From NCBI GenBank assembly GCA_032358165.1, contig JAALGY010000021.1, positions 62,001-126,000 of the forward strand: a stretch of 64,000 nucleotides of DNA, written 5' to 3'. Positions 31,846 to 46,800 of this stretch are shown piece by piece (the stretch's first letter is position 1; every line of letters starts with the position of its first letter). The position numbers and the translations under genes were made by a program. Under the pieces are notes generated by a model. It was not told the origin of the DNA, did not search any database, and worked only from the letters and a program-made list of their open reading frames with translations. This stretch comes from Diplosphaera chodatii. Its lineage: Eukaryota; Chlorophyta; Trebouxiophyceae; Prasiolales; Stichococcaceae.

Positions 31846-34800
31846 ATGCTGCGGTCTTTTGCGGCCAGCGGCTCGGCGCCGGACGACAGCATTGCAGCGC
31901 AGCATGTGCAACGGAGTGCACTGCTGCAGCAGAAGCGGGCACAGGCCACATCTGCGCAGGTGAGTGCAGTGCATGCACCGTCTGGCATGTCCCACCATTT
32001 GCCGCACGCTCCCAACCACCTGGGCCGCATATGCCACTCATCGGTAGCGATGCGAAGCATGTTTCTCATGAGCTCAAGTGGTGAAGGGCGAAGTCGGCAC
32101 CTGCAGTCCTCTCGCATCGGCGCCTCGGAGCTGGCTGCATCCATTTTGGGGCCGTGGGACCGCACCCCAAAGGCAGGGCGCGACGCGTACGAGCGGTACA
32201 CAGCGGCTATCTCCGCTGTGCTGGGCGGCGAGGCCTCCACGCAGGCATGCACCCCGCATGCCATCCGTATGTGAAAGGAATTACACTCAAAGAAGCAGAG
32301 GAGCCTTCACTCGCGGGGAGGCAGTCCATGGCTGACCATTTCATGCTTGCTTGCAGGAGGTGCAGGCGGCTGCAGCAGCAGCCTGGCCATTGCTGCAGGC
32401 GCTGCCGCCAGCCGAGCAGCTTCGAGGGCGGGGCTCAGCAGCAGCCATGGAACCCATCAGGCAAGCATTCGGAACTTCCGCTTGCCAGTGGGGTCCTGAC
32501 TGTTGCCTCTGCTCCAGTGGACGCTGAAACACTGAACCATTGGCTTCATGATCATGTCTTGTCACCGATTCAGTCCAGTAATGGCTGTTATAATGGCTAC
32601 CACTGCAGGCTGCGGCTGGCAGCTCAGCTGGGGCCGATGGAGGACAGCGCTTTGCCAGAACTGCTGCAGCGCGCGCGCACGCTCGTCACATTCCAGCAGC
32701 AGCGCAGCTCCACACAGCCCAGCACCAGTCATGGCTCCAGCAATGGCACCGTTGGAGCAGTCAATGCTGCGTCTGCAAATCGTCTCCAGGGTGCGTCGCA
32801 GCAGCAGGGTCAGCAGGTGCAGGAGTTTGGCGCTGATCTGGAGTTTCACCAGCCGCGGGTGTATGCCAGCGCTGATGAGGCGGTGCTGGCGATGTGCGGC
32901 AGGGGCTCGGGCTCTGCTGAACCTGGGCAGCCAAGGTGAGGCCTTTGTGGTCACCGCCCTGGATGTGCATCTGATGGTGAGATGATGTGGGCTATATTGG
33001 TGGAGCATCCATCGCATCTTGCACGCCTGGCCAACCATCTGCATTTGCAATTTAGGTTGACAGATGCGGGGCAACCATCCATTGAGCATGTGCGAGGCAT
33101 GTTCGCCACAATGCACGGCCCCAGCGGCAGCGCAGCGCCCGGTCACCACCTGTTGGACGAGGAGGATGCAGAGTATGCGCCCAAGCAGCCAGGCAGCCAG
33201 GTGACCACTGGTCATGTGTGGCTGAACGGTCACAGCGTCCTTCACACACCATGTGCTGCACAAACACCCATTGCTGGATGCTGCATAGACTTTGACCAAC
33301 ATGGCCCCTTACAGTGAGAGCTGTGTACACATGCGATGTCGAAGCCCCACCTACTTTCGGCAGGTTGGGGCCAAGTGGCTGGCAGACTGGTGCATGAGCA
33401 ACAGCGGCGAGATGCCTGGCACAGAGGTCAACTCGCTGGCGATCACAATTGCATCAGCAGTGCTGAGCGGCGGCTCGGGTGATGAGCTGGCTGCAGAGCT
33501 GTTCAACCTGCTGGGTGACGCCCATTTTGAGTCGATACAGGTGGGCCCCTTGTAACAGTGGGCATAACGAGTGCTCACATACATCTAATGCCATGCCGAA
33601 AGGACAATAGTTTCATTGACTGTTCTGTTCTCAATGGCTTCGTATATCCGGCAGACACTTGTGGAGCAGCGGCGTCCGCTGGCTGCCAACTTGCGCAGAG
33701 GCGTTGGCGCCCTCCGTGAGAAGGAGGAGAAGGAGCAATCATCCGCGCCGTCCTATGGCTCCACCGTGACGTGAACACCTTCGACCTCATGTGACTGCAA
33801 GCACATAGCCAGCTGCCTACACTGCAAGCCTACGTTGCAAGCAACCATTGCTTTGGACAACTACCATGAGCACAGCCCTACAACCTGTCCCGTCATCATG
33901 CTGATGTCTGCAGGGTTGCCACCTTGAGGCAGGGATTGCTGTACAAGCTCATGAGCAGACTTGCATTTATGGTGACAGTATACATATGTCATCGAACCTG
34001 ACTGCACAGGGTCACGACCTCGTCCCAGAAGGTGCTGGACAAGCTTGCGCGCAAGGACAGGAGGCGTGCTGAACGGGCGGGCGCCGACGCAGATCTGGAG
34101 TGGCTGCTGGTCAACGGCTTCGAGGCGCTGCTGGAGGCGACTCTGGAGGCAGAGTCTGATATGCACGGCGTGAAGCTGTCTGGAGGTGTGTGCACTGGGT
34201 GGACTGGTGCTGTATTTTGCCTGACATTGCGGCCAATATGAAATTCGGAATCAGACAAAACACTGTATATTTTGAGATTGAACTGGTTGATGGGAAATGG
34301 GTGCTTGCTACCATACAACAGGTGTGGAGTTCAAGCTGGGCGACGGCAACAGTGGGCTGCGTATCCAAGGGGCGCTGCCCAAGGGCACAAATCGCAAGTA
34401 AGCCTCCTGCATGTTGCAGCTGTATCTTTGACTCTTGCTGTCAGGCCCTGTCAGCTCCATGCATCTCTCCTCGAGCGAAGTCGAGCAAACGTACCTAGAT
34501 CCTGAAAAGACGATGCAATCCAGCTAGATTCCTACTTGGTGCATTGTGGCGTGCACATCCCATCACCCGATGATCGGCCCATCCTGCGCTTTGCAGGGTT
34601 CACAAGAAGTATGAGGAGGTGTTTGTGCCGGCAGTGAAGAAGGGCGTGCCGCCGCCGGGCGAGCGGCGTGTGCTCATTGGCGAGCTGCCAGACTGGGCGC
34701 AGCTCCCGTTCGAGGGCTATGAGTGCGCCTTCTCATCATGTGTTCGTGTCCAAGACATTCCCGCTCATGCCGTTGCTCAGCAGCTTTCCTGCTCAGCAGC

Positions 34801-37800
34801 TTTCCGGCTACATAACGTTGACCACATCCAACTGGAGCTAAGCACCGCCCTGCAATGACTGTCTGTGCTCTGGCAGCAGTGCCGACTCTGATGTATGCCG
34901 CTGTGCAGGGCTCTGAACCGCATCCAGAGCACCATCTTTGAAAAGGCCTTCAGTAGCAATGAGAACATCCTGGTGTGCGCGCCCACCGGCGCCGGCAAGA
35001 CCAACATTGCCATGCTCACGGTTCTGCACGAGATTGCAGCCAACATGAGCGATGGTATCATCCAGGCGAGTGGTGCCTCGCACTTTGATCGTGGTGTCCC
35101 TGTCCAGGCCGCACATGCTTGTGCTGTAATTTAGCATGAGCAGCAAATCAGCAGCCAGTGCACCGGGCGCTCACCATGGTGACCAGAGAATATATGTGCT
35201 CACGCAGACGAACAACTTCAAGGTCGTGTACGTCGCACCCATGAAGGCACTGGCAGCAGAGGTCACTGCAGCCTTTGCCAAACGGCTGGCGCCACTTGGT
35301 GCGTGATTTTGTGAGGTGTTCCCTTTGCATGGTGGTCACCCTCGATCTGGTGTTGAAGTTGCAATGAAAGTGTCCGCCGGTGCTTTGCCTGCTATCAACA
35401 CTGATGTGTCAAACCTGCTGCAGGCTTGGTTGTGCGGGAGCTGACAGGCGACATGCAGCTGACGAAGCGGGAGATGGAGGAGACCCAGATGATTGTGACG
35501 ACGCCCGAGAAGTGGGATGTCATCACCCGCAAAGGCTCCGACATGGCTGTCGCCTCGCTCGTCCGCCTGCTGATCATTGATGAGGTCCGCACACATTGTT
35601 CATCCCTGCTCAGGAGTCTGCATCCATTGTTAGTCTTTTGCAACACCTGGAGGCCGCATGTTTAGCGGAATGATGCCCTGCTACAGGTGCACCTGCTGAA
35701 CGATGAGCGAGGGCCCGTCATTGAGACGCTGGTAGCGCGGACACAGCGGCAGGTGTGCAGATGCATCGCTGCATAGCGCACCTGCTGTACGAGAAGCATG
35801 ACGACTCACGAATGGGCAGGAAGTGCTGAAACTAAAACCGATTGCATTTGTCTGCAATGACACACTATGTTGTTGTTTGCTGGTGCTGCAGGTGGAAGCA
35901 AGCCAGAGCATGATCCGCATTGTGGGGCTGTCCGCAACACTGCCCAACTACAAGGTGTGGCTGCATTGGTGGTTGTGCTTAGTCTCATCTTTGCTGCCAA
36001 ATGCCTGCAAGTTGGAACCTGGGGATACATCTAGATGCTGCTTTGGGCCTGACGGCATGTTCCTGGTGCAGGATGTGGCAAACTTCCTGGGTGTGGATGT
36101 GGGGCTCTTCTACTTTGATGCGTCCTACCGCCCGGTGCCGCTGGAGATGCAGTTTGTGGGCGTCAGCGAACGCAACATCCTGCAGGCCAAGAACGTCATG
36201 GATGATATCTGCTACGAAAAGGTGCGCTGGCTGCCGCCCCCACATGTGTCAAGCAGCACATGACCCGCCCCTCTGCCTGGCTTGTCGAGACATTGGCGCA
36301 GCTGCTCCTGGGGAGTTTGCACCCACATGGTGACATGTACCCTCCTTCACAATCAGAAGGCTGCCCTGATTCATCTCAGTGTAGCCTGTGTGGTGACAAT
36401 GACACGAAAGCCATAACTCCTGTACAACATGTATGCACAACATCCTTGCATCAACAACGAGAGCTCTGCTGCTGACAGCCGCTATGTTGTGGCACACATG
36501 CAGGTGATCGACAGTCTGAAGGCGGGGCACCAGGGCATGGTGTTCGTGCACTCGCGGAAGGACACCGGCAAGACGGGGCGCACCATCATCCAGAAGGCGC
36601 AGAACTGCAGCGACACCGCCCTGTTCGACGTGACCGAGCACCCGCAGTGGGCCTTTGCCAGCCGCGACGTCAAGAAGTCCCGCAACAAGTGCGCCAACCT
36701 GCACAGCTGTGCCATGGGTCACATACTGAGCTGTGCCTCTTGGAGCGTGCCTCCCAGTAGTGTCAGCATCAAAAAGCACTGCAGCTGCCCCAGACATTGA
36801 GCCCACAATGCTGATTGCGGAGCCAGGCATGCCCCATCAGCTGCCCGATGAGAAGCCCTGACGTGCGGGCCGCGCCTTGCGCAGCTGCTGACCACGTGAT
36901 CGTGTGCCCGCATGCAGGGAGCTGCAGGAGCTGATCGCGGGCGGCATCGGGATGCATCATGCGGGCATGCTGCGCAGTGACCGGAACCTGGTGGAGCGCC
37001 TCTTCCGTGATGGCATCCTGAAGGTGACTGCAACCTTTCAAGGGTCCTTGGCAGCCTGTTGCAGTTGGCATGCTGAACAGCTTCCATGTCCCCACTCTGT
37101 TGTAACACTCTGACCAAGTACCTGCTGTGTGAGATCCTTTCTGGGTGGTCCTGACTGTGCTGTGGTGGTTCGGCAGGTGCTGTGCACGACAGCGACGCTG
37201 GCGTGGGGAGTGAACCTGCCGGCGCACACCGTCATCATCAAGGGCACGCAGCTGTACGATGCGCAGAGCGGCCAGTTCAAGGACCTCGGTGTGATGACAC
37301 AACAGTTCTGCTGCCGCTGTCGCAAGGCCATCCACATTACCACTGCCCCCCTGCATTGGGCTGATAAGATATAGGCCATACACCCGACTTTGTTGTGTTT
37401 GGGTATAGGCATGCTGGACGTGCAGCAGATCTTTGGCCGTGCGGGCCGGCCCCAGTTCGAGGACACCGGCCTGGGCATCATCATCACCAGCCACGACAAG
37501 CTGGTGAGCAGGGACGTACAGATCCTCCAGCTGGCCGCAAAGCCATCAGCTCAAGGCGCGCAGGCATCCCCTGCAGGGGCTCGAGAGGAGGCGCTACTCT
37601 GCTACTCACCGTGACAGAATGCCGTCCTGCCACATGCAGGCGCACTACCTGGGCATGCTGACGCACCAGCTGCCTATCGAGTCGCAGTTTGTGCGCGGCA
37701 TGGTCGACAACCTGAATGCCGAGATCGTGCTGGGTGAGGCTGCCGGCCATCTGAGCTTCGTGCACCTGGTCACCGATGTAGGGAACGGCACATGCTGTCA

Positions 37801-40800
37801 GATTGCCATCGGAAACCAATTTGAGCTCGACAGAACACTGTTTGGGTCTTGCTGCTGCAGGCACCGTGACGAATGTCAAGGAGGCGATTGCCTGGCTGTC
37901 ATACACGTACCTGTACGTGCGCATGATGCGGAACCCGCTGCCCTATGGCCTCAGCTGGCAGGAGCTGGCGGCAGACCCCAGACTTGATGCCAGAAGGTCG
38001 GGTTGCGCTGTGCCATTTCTGCTGATCTCATGCCTGCAGGAGGCCTGCAGAAGGGCTGGTCCCAGAAGCTGCTGGAGGCGCATTACGCGATTGAGAGCTT
38101 TGCTTCCACATACGTTTGGCACCCTGCAGGCGGTCACTCATCACAGATGCAGCCCGGCAACTGGAGCGCTCCAAGATGGCGCGCTTTGATGGTGCGCCCT
38201 CAAACTGCCCAGTGTTGCCCCAGCCTGCGAGCTTGTTGTCCATCCAGCCTGCGGTCTCGCTTGCAAGAGCACTCCGTATCCAGTCGCCGACTCGGTCAGT
38301 GGGAGCTCAGCAGTTGCTTGCGGTGCAGAGCGGTCAGGGCAGCTGTACGTGACGGAGCTCGGGCGGGTGGCCAGCCACTTCTACATCCGCCACGCCAGCA
38401 TCCTCGTCTTCAACGAGCAGCTGACGCGCCACATGGACGAGGCGCGGGTGCGGTGCAGCCTGGCCCTCCTCCTGACGAGTCTCCTGCAGTGGTTGCCGGC
38501 GTCAAGGTGCAGCGCCATGCAGCATCACGGCTGAAGCCACATATAAATGCAGACCCGCTCTCATATGTTTGTTGCAGATGCTGTCGATGATCGCGCAATC
38601 CTCGGAGTTTGAGAACATGGCGGTGCGGGAGGAGGAGCTGCCCGAGCTGGACCGGCTGCTGACTGACACATGCCCCTTCGACGCGCGCGGCGGCCCCGAG
38701 AACAAGCAGGGCAAAGTCTGCATCCTCATCCAGGTGTGCAAGCGTGCACACGACGCAGGGCGTTGGACCGATTGACACAGCCCGCTGGATCATCGACCGA
38801 GTGCCATTTGCACTCACTTGTCCTTCTGTTCCATGAAATTCTGTGGGAAACACACGCTGGTGTTCTTGTGCAACAGGCATTCATATCGCGGGCGCGGGTA
38901 GACAGCTTCTCGCTGACAGCGGACATGATGTATGTGTCCACGAATGCGCCGCGCATCGCGCGCGCCGTGTTTGAGATCTGCCTGCGGCGCGGCTGGTCCG
39001 CCACTGCAGAGCTGGCCCTCCGCCTGTGCAAGGTCGGCACATCAAGCCCCTCCAGCCAACTGCGCCCTGCACTGTCTGCAGCAACCCCTGCTGTGCTGCA
39101 GTCCTCCGCTCAGTACTCTGCTGCTGTTGTACGATGGCAGCAGCCAGCACCTGCCACCGGATCCAGACGTTCTGTGGGGACAGTGCAGCATATGACAATT
39201 TAGGGGCCTGATTATTAAATGCCACAGGCGCTGGAGGGGCGGCTGTGGGAGCACCAGCACCCCCTGCGGCAGTTTGGCAACGCGCTGTCGCCGGAGCTGC
39301 TGTTCAAGATCGAGGACCGCAGCCTGGCCCTGGAGCAGCTCGAGGTGCAGCGTCCAAAACGGACTCCGCGCTGCTTGCTGCGTGCGCATGGCACCTCGAG
39401 TGCAGCCAGATGGCTGCGCATCTGCGCCGTGTCGCCAGCGTTTGGCATCGCTTGCTTCCCAGAGTCATACCAACCGTATCCCAATTGTCCATCGGCTTGA
39501 CCATCGTGGCTGCAGGATATGGAGGCCAGCGAGATTGGGGCACTCCTGCGGCACCCCGCAGCCGGCCCGGCCATCAGGTCGCTGGTGGACAGCTTCCCGC
39601 GGCTCCACCTGGAGGCCCAGCTGCACCCGATCACCAGGTACAGCCCTGCCGGCGTCTGCCACCCGTGCAGCTGCAGCGCAGTGTCAGTGTGTGCGATCCA
39701 GCGGTCCGCCGGACCTGACCTTGGGGTCGCTGCTGAAGTGGGTGCTCCGCCGCTGCAGCGGCTAATGCGTCGGCATGCATGCTTGGCAGGTCGGTGCTGC
39801 GGGTGCAGCTGAAGGTTACGCCGGAGTTCACGTGGCATGACCGCGCGCATGGCGCCGTGCTGCGGTGGCACCTCTGGGTGGAGGACTCCGACTCGGAGAC
39901 CATCTACCACACCGAGGTGCCGGCTGCCACCCCGTATGGGAGTTGTATGGGAGTGGTATGGGAGAAGACGCTCTCTGCTGCGCTACCACCCTGCACTTCT
40001 GTGATGGTTGCTGCTCCTCCCCATGCTGGGGTGAACAGGGCAAGACCTGGGTCGAGCGCACCTCAGCAGTAGTCCTGCATCCGATACACCGCCCAATATA
40101 TTGACTTAACTGCTCAATATATTGATTTTTGTGCATTGGCGCAGCTGTCATCCTGCAAAGGCCCAATGAGGATCTGCCACTACATCAGCCCGGTGGCATC
40201 TGTCAAAGACGCAAACGTGCCACATTGGCACACGCAGGTATGGGCGCTAACAAAGAGGATGGCGCGGGAACCCAGCCACACATTGGCCTTCACCATCCCT
40301 GTGCGCGAGCCGCTTCCTACACAGTACTACATCCGGTGTGTGATGTACCCCTGCAAGTCTATCTGTGGATATGTGCATGCGCAAGCATTAAAGACAATCC
40401 TCTGACGCTAAGGGACAATCAAATCGAATACCCAAGCTTGGTGCCCACGTGTTACTCTGGTGATCGTGCAGGGCGCTGTCGGACACATGGCACAGCGCGG
40501 AGTCGCTGCTGGCGCTCAGCTTCAAGGGGTTGCTGCTGCCGGGCCGCCACCCGCCGCACACCGTGAGACCCTGCCACTCCCATTCAAGTTGCAGGCTTGC
40601 AGGGTCACACCGCTATACTGTAGGCGACTGGCTGCCAGTCACTTTTCAGCGGCCCTGCCCAAAACTGCAGATATTCCGGTTTTCCTATCTGCATATAAGG
40701 TGCTGGCGAGCACAATATGTGGGTTGCGTCTGCAGGAGCTGCTGGACTTGGACCCGCTGCCAGTGTCCGCGCTGGATAACCCCGTGTTCCAGGGGCTGTA

Positions 40801-43800
40801 CCGCTTCACACACTTCAACGCCATCCAGACGCAGGTCTGCATAGAACTCAGCACTGCTCGATGCTGTGCACGCACGTCGCAGCATCAGTGCACAACAAAG
40901 CCACAGTTGAGCTGCTGGCCATCAGGCATGAAGGCATCTGTATGCTGCCAACTTGCAGATCTTTCACACCATGTACCACACGGACGAGAATGTGCTGCTG
41001 GGCGCGCCCACAGGCAGTGGCAAGACCATATCTGCCGAGCTTGCGGTGCTGCGTTGTTTCGCCGCTCACCCTGGGCAGAAGATCATCTACGTCGCTCCAC
41101 TCAAGGTTAACCACTTGACATCAACATCAGATTATAGTTGGAAGTAAAACCTGTCAATCGAATGTTGTAGTGACTCTGAGAATGCAGACAAAGGTGGAAG
41201 GCACCATGTATTCAGCTGCGGCACCATTGACAAGGGCCAGGCTGCCATGTTACCGCGAAAACCATGTAGGAGTTTAAAGACTGAACGTGGCGGCTCTCAA
41301 GTGCAGGCGCTGGTGCGCGAACGCATGGAGGATTGGGGCAAGGGGCTGTGCCGCGCATTGGGCAAGAAGATCGTGGAGCTGACCGGCGACTTCACGCCTG
41401 ACGTGCGGTGAGTCCGCAGACAATCTGTGTGGTCACTTACACATGTGCCTTCCAGGTGTAGCCTCGTCCTAGCCCACTGCGATAGTTGGGCAAAACTTGT
41501 GCCCGTGCGCTCTGCTGCCATATATAGAAGGCATGTTACAATGCTTCACCTACCATGTTGATCGTCATCTGTTGGTAATGCAGGGCTTTGCAGGCAGCAG
41601 ATGTGATCATCACGACACCCGAAAAGTGGGATGGCATCAGCCGCAACTGGCAGAACCGGGGCTATGTGCAGAAGGTAGGACGCCCTCACCGCCATTCAGA
41701 CGACCATGCAAGAGTGGCCCATCATCCCATCATCCTGGAAGCCAGCTGCCACCTTCAGAACCTGCAAGTGCTGAGCGTCGCTGCTGCTACAGGTCGGCCT
41801 GCTGGTGCTGGATGAGATCCACCTCCTGGGCAACGACCGGTGCGCATGCTGCTCCTGTTCTACTACTTGCAAACCTGTTGGTTGCTCAAATGCCTGGACA
41901 GGAAGTGTCACGACCAGAGGGCCTGCAAGCAACAGCGCTAAGTCACCGACTGCACAATGACTGTCAGATTGGAGGTATTTGAGCCCGACATTACTTCTGA
42001 GGATGTGCAGGGGCCCCATACTGGAGGTCATCGTGTCCCGCATGCGGTACATCGCTGCGCACACCGCGCGGGACGTCCGCTTCGTGGGCCTGTCCACCGC
42101 CGTCGCCAATGCGCAGGACCTGGCGGACTGGCTGGGCATCGGCCTCAAGGTGGACATGACCTGCTTTGCTAGAGCTGCTGTTTGTCCAAAGGTGTGAGGG
42201 GCTGATCATGCACTGTCCAGCTGTTCCAGCGCTCAGCATCTTGCCTGATGTGGACGATGGCCTTACCCAATGCAGGGCATGTTCAACTTCAAGCCCAGCG
42301 TGCGGCCTGTGCCCCTGGAGGCTCACATCCAGGTGACCCTCACTGATCCCAGTCATGTGGTGGCTACATGCCATTCTGGGAGCCCACATTGTGGGTACAC
42401 GTCCAGGCCATGACATGCCTTGAGATGTGCCTACAGCCCAGGATGTTATCTTATGCAGGGGTACCCTGGCAAGTTCTACTGCCCACGTATGGCGACCATG
42501 AACAAGCCAGCATATGCTGCCATCCAGACGCACTCCCCCATCAAGCCCGTGCTGGTTTTCGTCAGCAGGTGCCACCAGCTTCTGGTTCTGCCTCCTGTCC
42601 AAAAAGCGTGTCTTCTTCAGCCGCGCATACATCATGGCGAGATGCACGGCCACAGTCACCGTGCTGATGTCTCTCAGACCATGCCTACAGCAGTCAAACA
42701 TTTTTAACCTTAGACCTTGAAATGTTGTGCATCATCGAGAGCAGCATCTATTGCAACTGGGGCGAGCGAACATGGCAGCGCTTCAGAGCCTGCTGTTCGA
42801 TGGATGATCTAATGTTTCTGCCCTTGGCCAAGGTGTGAAGTGTTTCGTTGCTGTCCTCACAGCCGGCGGCAAACGCGGTTGACGGCGTTGGATCTGCTGG
42901 GCTACGCCGCAGCCGACGAGCGGCCGCGCCAGTTTGTGCACACATCTGATGAGGAGCTGGAGGCTGTCCTCTCTGGCATCAAAGTGGGTGGCTGTGCCAC
43001 CATGTAGCACTGCGCCTCTGCTCGCAGCACATTGCATGTACTACTGACTGTTTGCATCACTAGCTGCACGTTGACAGCAGGTCACCTGCTGGACATGGTG
43101 TTCAAATGGCACAGAGATTTCCTGTAATGTGCTCCTGCAGGATGCGTCATTGCGACACACGCTGCAGTTTGGGATCGGGCTGCACCACGCGGGCCTGGCT
43201 GACGGCGACCGTAGATGCGTGGAAGCGCTGTTCGTGGCTGGCAAGATCCAGGTGCACAGTTCAGCTGCTGCATCTGCGCACGTTGCAGAGATGCAGCGCC
43301 TCCATCAGTGGTCTTGCAGGGCTTGCATCCTTCAGCCTAGCCGCGCTGGACCCGAGATTTAGAGCGCGCAGCTGATACAGCTATAACTGTAACACATGTG
43401 CAGGTGCTGGTGGCTACTAGCACGCTGGCGTGGGGTGTCAACACCCCCGCGCACCTGGTGGTCATCAAGGGCACAGAGTACTTTGACGCCCCCTCCAGGT
43501 GAGTCATCTGGCCATCCATGTCCAGGGTGACGCCTGGTTTCGATGTGTAGGCACCGGTGTCAACGAGGCGCAACTGCTGCTGGTCATCTGTCAGCCATGC
43601 AAACGGTGCATCAGTACGCTGATGTCTGGGTGCTGGTGCATGAGACAGTCAGTGTTGCAGCACAGCTTGCTCCTGACCCCTGTCTGCGGTGCTGCAGGCG
43701 CTATGTGGACTTCCCCATCACGGACGTGCTGCAGATGATGGGGCGTGCGGGGCGGCCCCAATATGACCGCCACGGCGTCGCCGTGATCATGGTCGCCGAG

Positions 43801-46800
43801 CCCAAGAAGTCCTTCTACAAGAAGTTCCTGTGAGTCTGCAGTGCCATGCCACTATGTGATTGGTCTGCTGAGCGGTCAAGTGGGCAGCCGTGGGACTGTC
43901 TTGTGCAACAGTCTTTCTTGGTGCTGCTGGCCCATAAGCTGGTGATCCCTTTGGCTGCAGGTACGAGCCCTTCCCCGTGGAGTCTAGTCTCGCTGACCAG
44001 GTAACTACCCTGCCGCCCAACGTCAATGGTCAAAACTTGATGGCCGGTAACCTGTTGCGATACCCCTGTGATACCACCAGATAGCACCAGATAACAAACC
44101 AGATTCTCGGATGTGCAGCTGGCGGAGCACTTCAATGCGGAGGTGGTCGCGGGCACCATTGCCAGCGCAGCAGATGCGGTGGACTACCTCACCTGGACCT
44201 TCCTGTTCCGCCGGTGGGTCCCAGGCAGACCTGACAGACACCTTTCGTATTTAAGGCCCTAATCTGATGCAGCATGCATATCATTCTGGACACCGGGCCG
44301 GGGTGTCAACACGTATTCGGACTGCCCACCAAGGTGATCTGGGTCTGCACTGATCATGCAGGCTGCTGGCGAACCCCAGCTACTACGACCTGGAGGGCAC
44401 CGATTCCGACTCGCTCAATATGTTCCTGTCAGCGCTGGTCGAGGACACGCTGGCTGACCTGGAGGTAGAGTGTTGTGACAGCATGGCAGCGGGCTGGTGT
44501 CTCCCCTTGGCAGACCAGCATGGGATTGCTCCTGTGTCTGATGACGTGCTTCTGTGAGCTTGTGGCATCAGGTGTTATGGTCACCGCAGTTCTGCACGCT
44601 GATGCGCAGGGCGCAGGGTGCATAGTGATGGGAGAGGAGGGGGAGGTGGCGGGCACGCCTGCCGGTCGCATCGCCTCGATCTACTACCTGCAGGTGTTTC
44701 ACAAGCGTTGTGTCACTAGAGCCACTCAAGGCCTGACCACTGGTGCTGATGGGAGTGATATCTGATGAGCGCTCACTGCAAGCGGAGCACACCGATGCCT
44801 GCGCTGGTAAACAGTTTTGCCGTGCCCTGCAGCACACGACGATGGCCTTCTTCGCACAGCGCCTGGGCCCAGACATGGACCTGAAGGTGACTGCACCAGG
44901 CAGTGCATCGATGCAGTCAACCAATGCCCCGTGCAATGCACGACAGCATCTTGCTGGCCTCAAGCACCGCATTTCTAACAGCTCGATGCAGATGCACGGC
45001 CAATCAGCAGAGGAAGCATGACATCATATGTGCAGGCGGTGATGGGGGCGCTGTGCGGCGCTTCAGAGTACGACGAGCTGCCAGTACGTCACAACGAGGA
45101 TCAGCTCAACCTGGGCCTATCCAAGGAGGTGTGCACGTGCTCACTTGGCAGGCGAAAACTGTGCCGTGCTGCGGAGTTGCTGCGATTCTGATGCCGGTGT
45201 CCATTGCAACCTGAAACATTTTTTGGAAAAAGCATCACAAATTGTGTGCGTCTGTTGCCAACAGGTGCGGTGGCCGATCGACCGGCGGGAGGCGGATGAC
45301 CCGCACGCCAAGGCCGGCCTGCTGCTGCAGGCGCACCTGGGCCGGGGCACGCTGCCGGTGTCGGACTACATCACCGACACCCGCTCCGTGCTGGACAACA
45401 GCCTGCGCATCCTGCAGGTGCGGTCATGTGCTTTGCCAGGTCCAGATCCCCCACAATGCTGGTGCTGGCTGCCTAGTCTGCTTGCCGTTCTGGCTTGGTC
45501 ATAGGGATCACTTCTGGATGCACTCTCCGGCAGCCGATGTCGAGCATGCCGGCACGTGGCGCTGCCGCAGAGTCATGCTGACGCCTCTGGCGGTGTGCAG
45601 GCAATGGTGGACATCTGCGCGGAGGCCGGGTGGCTCACCACGGCGCTCAACGTCATGCACATGGTGCAGGCGCTCATGCAGGTGATTGCCGCTAAGGGGC
45701 GCCTGCGAACTGGCACATCAGCATGACTTGCAATGTCTTGCCGTAAAGCACACCTAATGGGGCATACGTGCTCCTGCCGAGCAGCGCGCTGGTGCATCAA
45801 GGAGGTTGTGATGTGCCGGTGACAGGCACGCTGGCCGGACGACAGCGCCTTCACCATGCTGCCGGGTGTGGACGGTGATGCGGCTGGGCGCCTGGCGGCG
45901 GCGGCGGACGGCGGCGGCGGCACGCTGCCAGCGCTGCTCAAGGCGCTGCGCGACCGCCCCGCTGACGCGCAGAAGGTGCTGCGCAAAACGCTGGGTAACC
46001 AGGTATGTCCTCAAGACGCTGGACTTACAGGACATCAAGCGGCACACTGACTTCGGCAATGCATCATGCGGCAGTTGTTGCAATGCCTGGTGGCAGTATG
46101 GGGTCACTGTGCACATTTGCCACACCGTTGAGCATATGATGCTGTGCCACTGTGCAGGCTGCTGATGAGGTGATCCAGGTCTGCGGCCGCCTGCCACTGG
46201 TTGATGTGCGGTGGCAGCAGCCGAGGCCGGCACCGGCACCGCACGATGCAGAGGACGACGCAGAAGCGGAGGAGGCGATGCTGCTGTCAGTGGAGCTGCG
46301 GAGGTTGCCGAAGATTGGCGGCAGCCGGGGCGGTGGCAGCCAGACCCGCGTCTATGCCCCCCGCTTCCCAAAGGTGTGCTGCTTTTCAGCTGTGCTAAGG
46401 GAGCTGCTGCCAAAGGACAGCAGCAATGCAAGGAGTGCAGTATTAATTGAACAGGTCTGCTTCTTTCACAGCGTGTGGTCGAGCAAGGCTTGAACTCGGA
46501 AAGTACAATGTGGATGGTGCTGCCAAGGAGGTTCCAGCCGTGAGGCCAAGCTGGTTGTTCCTTGACATCGCACCCTGCTGGTGTGCAGGTCAAGGAGGAG
46601 GGCTGGTGGCTGGTCCTCTCTGATGCCACCGACGCAGAGCTGCTGGCGCTGAAGCGGCTGTCGTTCACCGGCGAGCGCACGGTTACTAAGCTGGCCTTCC
46701 CGCGCTGGGACGCCAACACCGGCGAGCCGCACGCGCAGCTGCAGCTGCGGCTGCTGTCAGACTCGTACCTGGGCCTGGACCAGAGCTTCGAAGTGGCGGT

